From the NCBI GenBank assembly GCA_002410125.1, contig DHQH01000015.1:1-8478 (forward strand): a stretch of 8,478 bases of DNA. Reading direction: 5' to 3'. The stretch is from Alphaproteobacteria bacterium UBA5343. GTDB lineage: Bacteria; Pseudomonadota; Alphaproteobacteria; RF32; UBA5343. The position numbers were made by a program, and so were the translations under genes. Below the pieces are notes generated by a model that saw nothing but the letters and a program-made list of their open reading frames with translations, did not search any database and was not told the origin of the DNA. Below, in pieces: positions 1-6,946 of the stretch; within the stretch, counting starts at the first letter, position 1, and the number at the start of each line of letters is the position of its first letter.

Positions 1-74
1 AGAGGACTCGAACCTCCACGGGTTGCCCCACAGCGACCTCAACGCTGCGCGTCTACCAATTCCGCCACGGCCGC
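1..74 (-). tRNA. tRNA-Leu (anticodon GAG), 3' end cut by the window edge
   Basis: Read on the minus strand, this is a class II leucine tRNA. The 5' acceptor strand GCGGCCG lies at 74 to 68, followed by a D arm containing GAATTGGTAGAC. The anticodon stem pairs CAGCG with CGCTG around the loop TTGAGGT, giving anticodon GAG at 40 to 38. A long variable arm has a GGG/CCC stem closed by GCAA. The T arm has the loop TTCGAGT between GGAGG and CCTCT, with one G-U pair. The window starts at the end of the T stem, so the 3' acceptor strand, the discriminator base and any encoded CCA are missing. The tRNA reads the leucine codons CTC and CTT. It sits downstream of lpxK on the same strand and appears to have its own promoter. 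Identity is secure from the long variable arm and the anticodon. Confidence 0.96.
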
Positions 75-87
75 TTGAGGTATAGAT

Positions 88-116
88 GTTATATAAAACT
101 AATTTTACTTTGTCTA
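88..116 (-). promoter_or_regulatory. Probable sigma70-type promoter of the tRNA-Leu gene
   Basis: On the minus strand a -35 box TAGACA (116 to 111, five of six matches to TTGACA) and a -10 box TATAAC (93 to 88, five of six matches to TATAAT) are separated by exactly 17 bases. Transcription would start near position 81, giving a leader of about seven bases before the mature tRNA 5' end at 74. The TAG of the -35 box is also the stop codon of lpxK. The match is good, but AT-rich DNA produces such matches by chance, so this remains an inference from spacing and position. Confidence 0.6.
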
Positions 117-1070
117 GATGTTTCGTAAATCATTATAGATTTTTTTATTGTTTTGCCATTCAGGGTTTATTTTTAGTACTTTGATAAATCTTTTTAAGTG
201 ATCAGGTATTTTAACCATATCTTTTTCGGTTGTGAAAATATTACAACGATATTTATTAGATAAATCGATAATATCTTGGATTTCTCTTTCGCTATAATTA
301 TGGTGATCTTCAAAGTAAAATTTCTTGATGATTTTAATTCCTGATTGTTTTAGTGAATGGAAAAATTTGTTCGGGTTACCAATGCCTGCAAAGGCAATTG
401 ATTTGGTGATTTTTACATAAGGTCTAGCTGATTCAAACTGACCTCTGATTACAGGTTTGTTATATTTTTTTGCAATCTGGGCTATTTTATGTTTGTCTTG
501 ACCTAATATGATAATTTCATCGGCTCTTTTAATGCCTGATGAGATGTTTTCTCTTAAGGGGCCAGCAGGGATACCCATTTTATTGCCAAAGCCATTTTTA
601 CCATCAACTACTAAATATGATTTATTTTTATGTAATGTGGTATTTTGAAAGCCATCATCCATTAATATAATATCGGCTCCGTTTTTAATGGCTATTTCTG
701 CTCCTATTTTGCGATTTGGAGCAATGATAACATTTGCATATTTTGAGAGCATTAAAGGTTCGTCACCAACATCTTTAGCGCTGTGTTTTTTATTATCTAC
801 AACAATATTTTTTAGCTGACCTTTATAGCCTCTTGAGATTATGAAAGGATTTTTACCTTGTTTTTTTAACTTTAGGGCAAAGTCAATAACAATAGGAGTT
901 TTGCCAACACCACCAGCGGTTAGATTACCAATGCAAATTACAGGAACGGAAGTTTGATAAGGTTTTGATAGTTTTATTTTTAGGAAGGTTACTAAAGAGT
1001 AAATTAACCCTAAAGGATATAAGATTATTGATAATAGATTTATATTATTCCAATGTTTTGGTGTCTTCAT
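114..1070 (-). CDS. lpxK: Tetraacyldisaccharide 4'-kinase LpxK (lipid A biosynthesis)
   Basis: LpxK uses ATP to phosphorylate the 4' position of tetraacyldisaccharide-1-phosphate, forming lipid IVA on the cytoplasmic face of the inner membrane. The 318-residue protein is close to the usual length of about 320 to 330. A hydrophobic N-terminal segment (about residues 11 to 30) fits the family's membrane anchor. The family P-loop GNLTAGGVGKTP lies at 48 to 59, SRGYKG at 79 to 84, GDEP at 102 to 105, the acidic MDDGFQ motif at 137 to 142 and PAGPLRE at 168 to 174. FEDHHNYS and TTEKDMVKIP follow in the C-terminal half. The start is the ATG at 1070, 14 bases after the waaA stop; its ribosome binding site is weak (an AGAAAGAA-like stretch), so coupling to waaA translation is likely. 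It is the last protein gene of the lipid A unit, and I see no terminator after it. No key residue appears to be missing. Confidence 0.96.
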   Translation of the reverse strand: MKTPKHWNNINLLSIILYPLGLIYSLVTFLKIKLSKPYQTSVPVICIGNLTAGGVGKTPIVIDFALKLKKQGKNPFIISRGYKGQLKNIVVDNKKHSAKDVGDEPLMLSKYANVIIAPNRKIGAEIAIKNGADIILMDDGFQNTTLHKNKSYLVVDGKNGFGNKMGIPAGPLRENISSGIKRADEIIILGQDKHKIAQIAKKYNKPVIRGQFESARPYVKITKSIAFAGIGNPNKFFHSLKQSGIKIIKKFYFEDHHNYSEREIQDIIDLSNKYRCNIFTTEKDMVKIPDHLKRFIKVLKINPEWQNNKKIYNDLRNI

Positions 1071-1084
1071 ATCGGTTATTCTTT

Positions 1085-2350
1085 CTATATATATTCTTTT
1101 ACTATCTTATTAATTTTATCTACTACTTTGGCTTCTGTATTAGCAAATTTTAGGGCATTTGCACTATATTCTTTTACTAATTTTTTATCCTCTAATAGTT
1201 TATCTATATGTTTATATAATCCATCTTCTGTATTTGTCTGCAAAATTGCTTTTTGTTTTTTTGCTTTATTAATCATATCGGTGAAATTATGGTAATAAGG
1301 GCCGATTATTACGGTGTCTTCAAGTCTTGCCGGTTCTAACGGGTTTTGTCCACCGTGAGGAACTAGAGAGCCTCCTATAAAGACAATTTTAGCAAGTCTA
1401 TAAAATAACCCTAATTCGCCGATAGTATCAGCAATATAGATATTAGTTGCTTTTGAAATTTTATCACCTTTAGACCTTAATCCAATATTTAGTTTAGAAT
1501 CTGTTTTTTGAAGATTATCTAAAATTTCTGGGCCTCTTTGAGGGTGTCTAGGAACGATGATAGTTAGTAAGTTTTTGTGTTTTTTTGCTAGCTTTTTGTG
1601 GATTTTGGTTATTCTTTCTTCTTCATTGTCATGAGTAGAACTGGCTAGCCATAGAGGTCTGTTGCCTGTACTTTTTCTTATAGCTTCTAGTTCTTTTTGA
1701 TTAAAAGGAAGAGGGGATGCTGCATATTTTAGATTACCATAGCTTGCAGATTTTTTTGCACCGAGGATTTTTAATCTTTCAGCATCAGTTGGGGTTTGTC
1801 CTAAACAAAGGGTGAAGTTTGATAACATTTCTTTGATAAGTCCATTAAATTTCCCCCAGTTCTTAAATGATTTATCGGAGATACGACCGTTTAATAAAAT
1901 TAATGGAATTTTACGGTTGCCAATTTCTGAAACCATTGAAGGCCAAAATTCTGACTCAAACCATAAAACTAAATCTGGTTGCCAATGGTTTAGGAATGAT
2001 GATACAATATTAGGATGGTCAATTGGTATATATTGATGGATCACTTTGTTACTGGTTATTCTCGAGGCTATTATTTTGGCAGATGTTATAGTGCCAGTAG
2101 TTATCATAATTTTTGATTTTGGTGCATCTGCTAAAATTTTATCTATTAGAGGAATCATTGAAAGTGCTTCGCCAACACTGGCTCCATGCATCCATATTAG
2201 TTTGCCTTGAGGTCTTGAGATTTCGGCTTGTCCCATTCTTTCATTAAATCTATCAATATCTTCTTTGCCTTTTTTCTTTCTTTTATTGATATATAGTTTG
2301 ATTAAAGGAAATAAGAGTTTAATCGCTTTTTTATATATATTGGTATACAT
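1085..2350 (-). CDS. waaA: 3-deoxy-D-manno-octulosonic acid (Kdo) transferase WaaA
   Basis: WaaA (KdtA) transfers Kdo from CMP-Kdo to lipid IVA at the inner face of the cytoplasmic membrane. The 421-residue length matches the family. A short hydrophobic N-terminal segment (about residues 9 to 21) is followed by a basic stretch, as in the membrane-associated GT-B enzymes. The N-terminal domain carries WMHGASVGE at 53 to 61, whose last Glu (E61) corresponds to the catalytic base, and ESEFWP at 132 to 137. The C-terminal, nucleotide-binding domain shows GNLKY at 205 to 209, PRHPQR at 267 to 272 and a GGSLVPHGGQNPLEPA block at 326 to 341. The ATG shares one base with the TAA of the upstream acyltransferase (TAATG). 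An AGAGG ribosome binding site (2362 to 2358) lies seven bases upstream inside that gene, so translational coupling is likely. The number of Kdo residues added cannot be told from the sequence. Confidence 0.97.
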   Translation of the reverse strand: MYTNIYKKAIKLLFPLIKLYINKRKKKGKEDIDRFNERMGQAEISRPQGKLIWMHGASVGEALSMIPLIDKILADAPKSKIMITTGTITSAKIIASRITSNKVIHQYIPIDHPNIVSSFLNHWQPDLVLWFESEFWPSMVSEIGNRKIPLILLNGRISDKSFKNWGKFNGLIKEMLSNFTLCLGQTPTDAERLKILGAKKSASYGNLKYAASPLPFNQKELEAIRKSTGNRPLWLASSTHDNEEERITKIHKKLAKKHKNLLTIIVPRHPQRGPEILDNLQKTDSKLNIGLRSKGDKISKATNIYIADTIGELGLFYRLAKIVFIGGSLVPHGGQNPLEPARLEDTVIIGPYYHNFTDMINKAKKQKAILQTNTEDGLYKHIDKLLEDKKLVKEYSANALKFANTEAKVVDKINKIVKEYI

Positions 2351-3117
2351 TAATTTGCCTCTTTTTGTTTTTCTTGTCTTTCTCTTTTTTCTTGTTTTCT
2401 ATTTCTTTTTACAAAATTAATATGAGGTTTTATTGGGTCGATGCCAACAGCAATATCAGCTTCTTTTGATATATGGTTTAGACTGTTTTCTAACTTAATC
2501 CTATATTGTTCCATTTCTTTTTCAGTTGCATCTTTAGGAATTATTATTGGATCATCATATATAAGGGTTATTTTTGAGAAAGGTTTTGGCACAATCATTT
2601 TATCCCAGCTATGATCCAATGTCTTATGTTTTTTAGATGCGTAGGTGAGGGGGTAAATTGGAGCTCCAGTTTTTTTTGCAAAATATATTGGGCTAATCAC
2701 GGCTTTTGCCATTGGTCCTCTTGGTCCATCTGGGATGATAGTTACGGAGGTTTTTTCTTTTGTGAGAGATTTAAATATATTAATCGCAGAGGATTTTGCA
2801 TTTTTATTGCTTGAGCCAAGAATGCTAGTAATACCAAATCTTTGTAGTGTTTTTGAAATTATCATTCCATCTGAATGAGGTGAAACCAATGCTTTTAATG
2901 GGAATTTCTTAGGCCAAGCAAGATAAAGTAGATATAATCTACCATGCCAAGCAGTCATTATGATTGGTTTGTCTTGTTCTAAATGTTTTAATAATTTTTC
3001 TTGTCCTTTAACTTCAATGGTAGAAGTTAGACTAACAAATTTAGCATATGAACTAGCAATTAATCCGGCAAGCGAATAGGTAAAATTACTTTTCGAGATT
3101 TTTTTAATAATAGACAT
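2350..3117 (-). CDS. DUF374-family lysophospholipid/lipid A acyltransferase-like protein
   Basis: This 255-residue protein belongs to the DUF374 branch of the acyltransferase superfamily. Visible family motifs are WHGR at 57 to 60 (the position of the catalytic His motif), SPHSDG at 79 to 84, a GITSILGSS segment at 95 to 103 and PDGPRGP at 129 to 135. The N-terminus (about residues 12 to 30) is mildly hydrophobic and could touch the membrane. The family includes the epsilonproteobacterial enzyme LpxJ, which adds a secondary acyl chain to lipid A. The position between an MsbA-like flippase and waaA makes a lipid A acylation role likely here, but this is inference. The C-terminal 20 or so residues are almost entirely Lys, Arg, Glu and Gln, probably a disordered tail. 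The ATG lies two bases after the msbA stop, with a modest AAGAG ribosome binding site. A phospholipid substrate remains possible. Confidence 0.88.
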   Translation of the reverse strand: MSIIKKISKSNFTYSLAGLIASSYAKFVSLTSTIEVKGQEKLLKHLEQDKPIIMTAWHGRLYLLYLAWPKKFPLKALVSPHSDGMIISKTLQRFGITSILGSSNKNAKSSAINIFKSLTKEKTSVTIIPDGPRGPMAKAVISPIYFAKKTGAPIYPLTYASKKHKTLDHSWDKMIVPKPFSKITLIYDDPIIIPKDATEKEMEQYRIKLENSLNHISKEADIAVGIDPIKPHINFVKRNRKQEKRERQEKQKEAN

Positions 3118-3119
3118 TG

Positions 3120-4889
3120 TTATTTACTCTTTTCATTACCAAATTGGAGATTATAGAAATTGGCATAGACACCTTTTTGAGCAAGTAATTCTTCGTTGGT
3201 TCCTTGTTCTACGAGTTTTCCATTTTCTAGGACATAGATACAATCTGATTTGATAATGGTTGATAATCTATGAGCAATGGCAATTGTTGTTCTACCTTTC
3301 ATTAATTCTTCAATAGCTTTTTGAACTTGTCTTTCTGATTCTGTATCAAGAGCAGAAGTTGCTTCGTCTAATAGAAGTATTGGTGCATTTTTGAGTATTG
3401 CTCTGGCGATTGATATTCTTTGCCTTTGTCCGCCTGATAGTTTAGCTCCTCTTTCACCGACGATAGTTTCATAACCATAGTCAAGTTCTTCAATAAATTT
3501 ATCAGCAGCAGCGAGTTTGGCAGCTTTTTCAATTTCTTTATCTGTTGCATCAAGTGAGCCATATCTGATGTTATCTTTAATGCTAGCATCAAAGATTGCT
3601 ATATCTTGACTAACTAAAGATACATTATCTCTTAGAGATTTCAGAGTTATATCTTTGATGTTTTTGCCATTGATTAATATTTCACCTTTATCACAATCAT
3701 AAAATCTTGGGATGAGATTTAGGAGAGTGGTTTTGCCAGCACCAGATGAGCCAACGAGAGCGATGGTTTTCCCTTTTTTTACGAAGATATTTACATCTTC
3801 AAGCGAGTTTTCTTTATTGCCTGGATATTTGAAAGATAGGTTTTTAACTTCAATATTGGTAGCTTTTGAAGAAAGTGTTATAGCACCTTTTTTATCTTTT
3901 ATTTGTGGTTGGATGTCCATTATTTCAAATAATCTTTCAGCACCTGCTAAGCCTTCTTGAAGATTTACATTTAGTTTGGCAACGGATTTCATTGGTCTGT
4001 AGGCTGTAATTAATGCACCTAAAAAGGCGAAGAATGCTCCAGGGGTGGTTTTGCCTTCAATAACAGTGCTACCGCCATATACAATAACAATCACGATGGC
4101 AACGCCACCAAAGAATTCCATTAATGGTCTAGAGATTGCTCTGTTTCTGCAGGCTTTATAAGCATGACGGAAAATTTTATCTACTGAAACTCCAACTTTT
4201 GATTTTTCAAAATTCTCCATATTATAGGATTTTATAACACTGATGGAATGAAACGATTGTTCTAAAACAGAAGTTAGAGAACCCATTTCTGATTGAGTTG
4301 ATGCTGTAACTTTTCTCATTCTTCTGCCCAAATAAATTACAGGATAGAAAGCTGCTGGGAAGATGAATAAAACTATGCAGGCAAGTGTTGCATCTTGATA
4401 GAACATTAAAATTACTAGGAAAATAACAGTTAAGCTATCTTTGCAAAGACTGGTTAGAGTGTCTGATACTGCGGTTCTCATCATTACAGTATCAACAGTA
4501 AATCTGGTAACTAGGGAGCCTGTTTTGTTGTTATGGAAGAAATTATTATCAAGAGTTGTGATGTGAGAGAATAATTTTTTTTGCATATCATTAACAATGT
4601 TTAATCCAATATAACCCATTAGACCTGATTGACCGTAAAGAGCAAAACCTTTCATAAAAAAGATGTAAAGCACAGAGAAACCAATGGGCCAAAGCATATT
4701 AACTTCTTGAGCAACAAATACTCTATCAACTATTGGTTGGAACATTTTGATGGTTAGAGCTTCACCTGCGGCGGAGATAATCATAAAGAAGAATGCGAGT
4801 AAATAATGGAACTTATATTTATATACTGATTCTTTCCATAATCTTTTGATAATGACTTTTGAGTCACTGTGAAATTTCTTTTTTTTCAT
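3120..4889 (-). CDS. msbA: MsbA-type ABC exporter (lipid A/LPS flippase, membrane domain fused to ATPase)
   Basis: This 589-residue half-transporter has the length and layout of MsbA: a six-helix membrane domain (about residues 25 to 305) followed by one ATPase domain (about 345 to 585). The ATPase domain shows Walker A GSSGAGKTT at 380 to 388, the Q-loop Gln at 428, the signature LSGGQ at 484 to 488, Walker B ILLLDE at 504 to 509, the D-loop SALD at 512 to 515 and the switch His at 540. It should act as a homodimer that moves core-lipid A from the inner to the outer leaflet of the cytoplasmic membrane. The exporter superfamily is broad and motifs alone do not fix the substrate; the assignment rests on the adjoining acyltransferase, waaA and lpxK genes. 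The start follows the fliN stop by 20 bases with no strong ribosome binding site. Its second to fourth codons contain a run of eight A. Confidence 0.85.
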   Translation of the reverse strand: MKKKKFHSDSKVIIKRLWKESVYKYKFHYLLAFFFMIISAAGEALTIKMFQPIVDRVFVAQEVNMLWPIGFSVLYIFFMKGFALYGQSGLMGYIGLNIVNDMQKKLFSHITTLDNNFFHNNKTGSLVTRFTVDTVMMRTAVSDTLTSLCKDSLTVIFLVILMFYQDATLACIVLFIFPAAFYPVIYLGRRMRKVTASTQSEMGSLTSVLEQSFHSISVIKSYNMENFEKSKVGVSVDKIFRHAYKACRNRAISRPLMEFFGGVAIVIVIVYGGSTVIEGKTTPGAFFAFLGALITAYRPMKSVAKLNVNLQEGLAGAERLFEIMDIQPQIKDKKGAITLSSKATNIEVKNLSFKYPGNKENSLEDVNIFVKKGKTIALVGSSGAGKTTLLNLIPRFYDCDKGEILINGKNIKDITLKSLRDNVSLVSQDIAIFDASIKDNIRYGSLDATDKEIEKAAKLAAADKFIEELDYGYETIVGERGAKLSGGQRQRISIARAILKNAPILLLDEATSALDTESERQVQKAIEELMKGRTTIAIAHRLSTIIKSDCIYVLENGKLVEQGTNEELLAQKGVYANFYNLQFGNEKSK

Positions 4890-4909
4890 TTTATCTATTT
4901 ACCAATATA

Positions 4910-5200
4910 TTATTTATTCATAACTTCTATTAGACTGATGCCTAGCATATCGCTTTCAGTAACAACAACATCACCTTTAGCAACTAATACGTCATCGGCA
5001 AAAATTTCAACAGGTTCGTTTACGCCTTTATCTAATTCAACAACAGCACCGCGACCTAGTTTTAGAAGTTGATTTACTCTTAGTTTTGAAGAGCCTAAAA
5101 CAACTGATAATTCAATAGGGATATTCTCTACTGTTTCTTTGTTGGCAACAGGTTGTTTTACGGTTGCTATTTCTGTTTTCTCTTCATTTTCTTCAGACAT
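4910..5200 (-). CDS. fliN: FliN-like flagellar motor switch protein (SpoA domain), short form
   Basis: This 96-residue protein has a charged, Glu-rich, probably disordered N-terminus (about 1 to 24) followed by a SpoA/FliN domain (about 25 to 94). The domain carries IPIELSVVLG at 27 to 36, the LLKLGRGAVVELD segment at 45 to 57 and the C-terminal ADDVLVAKGDVVV followed by a GISL segment, which parallels the usual FliN ending. FliN forms the base of the flagellar C-ring and works with FliM and FliG in torque generation and switching. It is shorter than the E. coli protein (137 residues), but only the variable N-terminus is reduced. The ATG at 5200 has a good AAGGA ribosome binding site seven bases upstream. 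No other flagellar gene is in the window, and it heads a lipid A gene run. A SpoA protein of a type III secretion system is a less likely alternative. Confidence 0.88.
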   Translation of the reverse strand: MSEENEEKTEIATVKQPVANKETVENIPIELSVVLGSSKLRVNQLLKLGRGAVVELDKGVNEPVEIFADDVLVAKGDVVVTESDMLGISLIEVMNK

Positions 5201-5207
5201 GTATAAA

Positions 5208-5212
5208 TCCTT
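5208..5212 (-). promoter_or_regulatory. Ribosome binding site of fliN
   Basis: The minus strand reads AAGGA at 5212 to 5208, seven bases before the ATG ending at 5198. It is one of the clearest Shine-Dalgarno matches in the window and supports the short 96-residue start of fliN. Confidence 0.75.
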
Positions 5213-5241
5213 ATGATTAAAATTTATATTAACTTAGGAGT

Positions 5242-5270
5242 ATAATATAGGGAAATGGTATTAAAATAAA
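5242..5270 (-). promoter_or_regulatory. Possible promoter of the fliN-msbA-lpxK gene run
   Basis: On the minus strand the sequence CTATATTATA (5250 to 5241) offers overlapping -10 boxes, TATTAT (5247 to 5242) or TATATT (5249 to 5244). With a 17-base spacer from TATTAT, the -35 position (5270 to 5265) reads TTTATT, only three of six matches to TTGACA. The site lies about 40 bases before the fliN start, a sensible leader length. The weak -35 and the AT-rich surroundings keep this tentative. Confidence 0.35.
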
Positions 5271-5368
5271 GATAAAGTTTTTATTTATTCGTAAATTTTG
5301 GGGGTTGTTAGGAGATTTTGAAATAAATTCGAAATGATGATCTTGGGTGGTGGCCTAACGAGTGAGTG

Positions 5369-6946
5369 TTAAGTCAAAAAGCTAGATTTTACTAGTGTAT
5401 TTGTATAATTTTTTTCAGGAGAATTGAAAATTTTGTCAGATTGACCAAATTCTATTATTTTTCCTTGTTTGAGGACTAATAGAGAATTGGATATTTCTTT
5501 GATTAATTTTATATCATGAGAAATGAAAATATAAGATAAATTATGCTTTTTTTGTAAGCTTTGTAATAGCTCAATTATTTGAGATTGGATTGTAATGTCT
5601 AAAGCAGAGGTCGGCTCATCTAAGATGATTAATCTTGGCTTTAATATGATAGCTCTGGCGATAGCTATTCTTTGTCTTTGCCCGCCTGAAAATTCATTTG
5701 GATAGCGGTTTAAAAAATCAATATTTAAGCCAGTTTCTTTCATAGTTTTTATAATTAAATTTGTTTTTTCTTGTTTTGAGAAATGAGGATAGTGAATATC
5801 TAAACCTTCACCAATGATGTCTTTTACGGTAAATCTTGGGTTGAGGGAGTTATATGGATCTTGGAAAATTATCTGGATGTCTTTACGGTATTTTCTTAGA
5901 TTTTTTGATGGTAGTTTGGTTATATTGACATCGTCAAAAATGACTTCTCCATCATAGGAAAGTAATCTAGTTATAGCATTGCCGATGGTAGTTTTTCCGC
6001 TACCAGATTCTCCAACAATCCCTAAAATTTCACCTTTTTTGACAGAGAATGAAACATTGTTTACAGCGGTGAAATATGAATTTACTTTGCCAAATATTGA
6101 TTTTTTGATTGGGTATTTTACTGTTAGGTTTTTGACTTTTAGAATAGAATTGTTAGAGATTTTATTCTCTGTTTTTTTGCTTTGAGAAGCGATTAGATTT
6201 TGAGTGTATTTATGTTCAGGGTTTTTGAATATTTTCGTAGTATTGCCTTGTTCAACGATAATACCATCTTTCATGACGATGGTTTTATCGGTTAGATATT
6301 TTATAACAGATAGATCATGAGATATGAAGATGATGGTCATATTTAACCTTTGTTGGAGGTTTTTTAGTAAATCTAAAATTTCTTTTTGAACGGTTACATC
6401 AAGAGCTGTTGTTGGTTCATCTGCAATTAGGAGTTTTGGATTATTAGCAAGGGCGATTGCTATTATGACTCTTTGCCTTTGTCCGCCTGATAACTCATGA
6501 GGATAGGCATGATATTTTTCTAAACCATTTGGAATTTGCACAAGATCTAATAATTCAATTACTTTGGTTCTTATTTGCTCTTTATCTAAATCAGTATGGA
6601 TTTTTAGAACTTCACCAATTTGTTTGCCAATAGTGTGTAATGGGTTGAGGCTTGATAGTGGTTCCTGAAAAATCATTGAGGCTTTTACACCTCTTATTTT
6701 GCATAACTTATCTTCTGATAGTCCAATAATTTCTTTTTGCTCTAATTTTATAGAACCTGACGGGTGAGAGGCTTTTGGATATGGTAAGAGTTGTAGAATC
6801 GATAGCGCAATCGATGATTTACCGCTGCCAGATTCACCGACAATTCCTAAAATTTCACCTTGTTTTACATTGAAACTTATGTCGTTTACAACTTGATTAT
6901 CATCAAAGGCGATAGATAGATTTTTGATTTCTAATAGATTTGTCAT
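5369..6946 (-). CDS. yejF: Peptide ABC importer, double ATP-binding subunit YejF
   Basis: YejF is the ATPase that powers the YejABEF oligopeptide importer from the cytoplasmic side. The 525-residue length agrees with E. coli YejF (529) and reflects two fused OppD/OppF-like domains. Domain 1 has Walker A GESGSGKS at 37 to 44, Q-loop Q94, signature LSGGQ at 152 to 156, Walker B ending in D176-E177 and switch His 210. Domain 2 has Walker A GESGSGKT at 312 to 319, Q-loop Q362, signature FSGGQ at 419 to 423, Walker B ending in D443-E444 and His 477. Both nucleotide sites therefore look intact. The ATG overlaps the yejE stop as ATGA, and an AGGA ribosome binding site lies in the last codons of yejE. 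A double ATPase following YejE and YejB separates it from ordinary OppD/OppF pairs. GsiA-like dipeptide or glutathione ATPases share the fusion, but the permease neighbours favour YejF. Confidence 0.94.
   Translation of the reverse strand: MTNLLEIKNLSIAFDDNQVVNDISFNVKQGEILGIVGESGSGKSSIALSILQLLPYPKASHPSGSIKLEQKEIIGLSEDKLCKIRGVKASMIFQEPLSSLNPLHTIGKQIGEVLKIHTDLDKEQIRTKVIELLDLVQIPNGLEKYHAYPHELSGGQRQRVIIAIALANNPKLLIADEPTTALDVTVQKEILDLLKNLQQRLNMTIIFISHDLSVIKYLTDKTIVMKDGIIVEQGNTTKIFKNPEHKYTQNLIASQSKKTENKISNNSILKVKNLTVKYPIKKSIFGKVNSYFTAVNNVSFSVKKGEILGIVGESGSGKTTIGNAITRLLSYDGEVIFDDVNITKLPSKNLRKYRKDIQIIFQDPYNSLNPRFTVKDIIGEGLDIHYPHFSKQEKTNLIIKTMKETGLNIDFLNRYPNEFSGGQRQRIAIARAIILKPRLIILDEPTSALDITIQSQIIELLQSLQKKHNLSYIFISHDIKLIKEISNSLLVLKQGKIIEFGQSDKIFNSPEKNYTNTLVKSSFLT

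Larger units (their letters stand above)
5201..5368 (-). other. Intergenic region between yejF and fliN
   Basis: This 168-base stretch is the only sizeable non-coding gap in the window. Read on the minus strand, it starts after the yejF stop with a relatively G+C-richer segment and becomes very AT-rich towards fliN. It contains a weak promoter-like site and a clear ribosome binding site for fliN. I found no GC-rich hairpin followed by a T run that would end yejF transcription, and no small reading frame or tRNA. Read-through from the yej genes into the fliN-lpxK run therefore cannot be excluded. Confidence 0.7.

Noticed and set aside
3368..3592. A second minus-strand frame of 74 codons inside msbA.
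   Set aside because: It overlaps the ATPase domain of msbA in another frame; that domain is intact, so there is neither a frameshift nor a separate gene.
5218..5234. A TTAA-spacer-TTAA arrangement resembling a CtrA site upstream of fliN.
   Set aside because: The spacer on the minus strand is eight bases rather than the seven of the CtrA consensus, and such pairs are frequent by chance in AT-rich DNA.
5241..5246. A perfect TATAAT on the plus strand in the intergenic region.
   Set aside because: Nothing supportable is encoded downstream on the plus strand, which runs antisense into yejF; the same AT-rich bases serve better as a -10 box for fliN on the minus strand.
5322..5338. Imperfect inverted repeat TTTGAA / TTCGAA as a possible terminator after yejF.
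   Set aside because: The arms are short and AT-rich, pairing on the transcribed strand is broken by a mismatch, and no T run follows.
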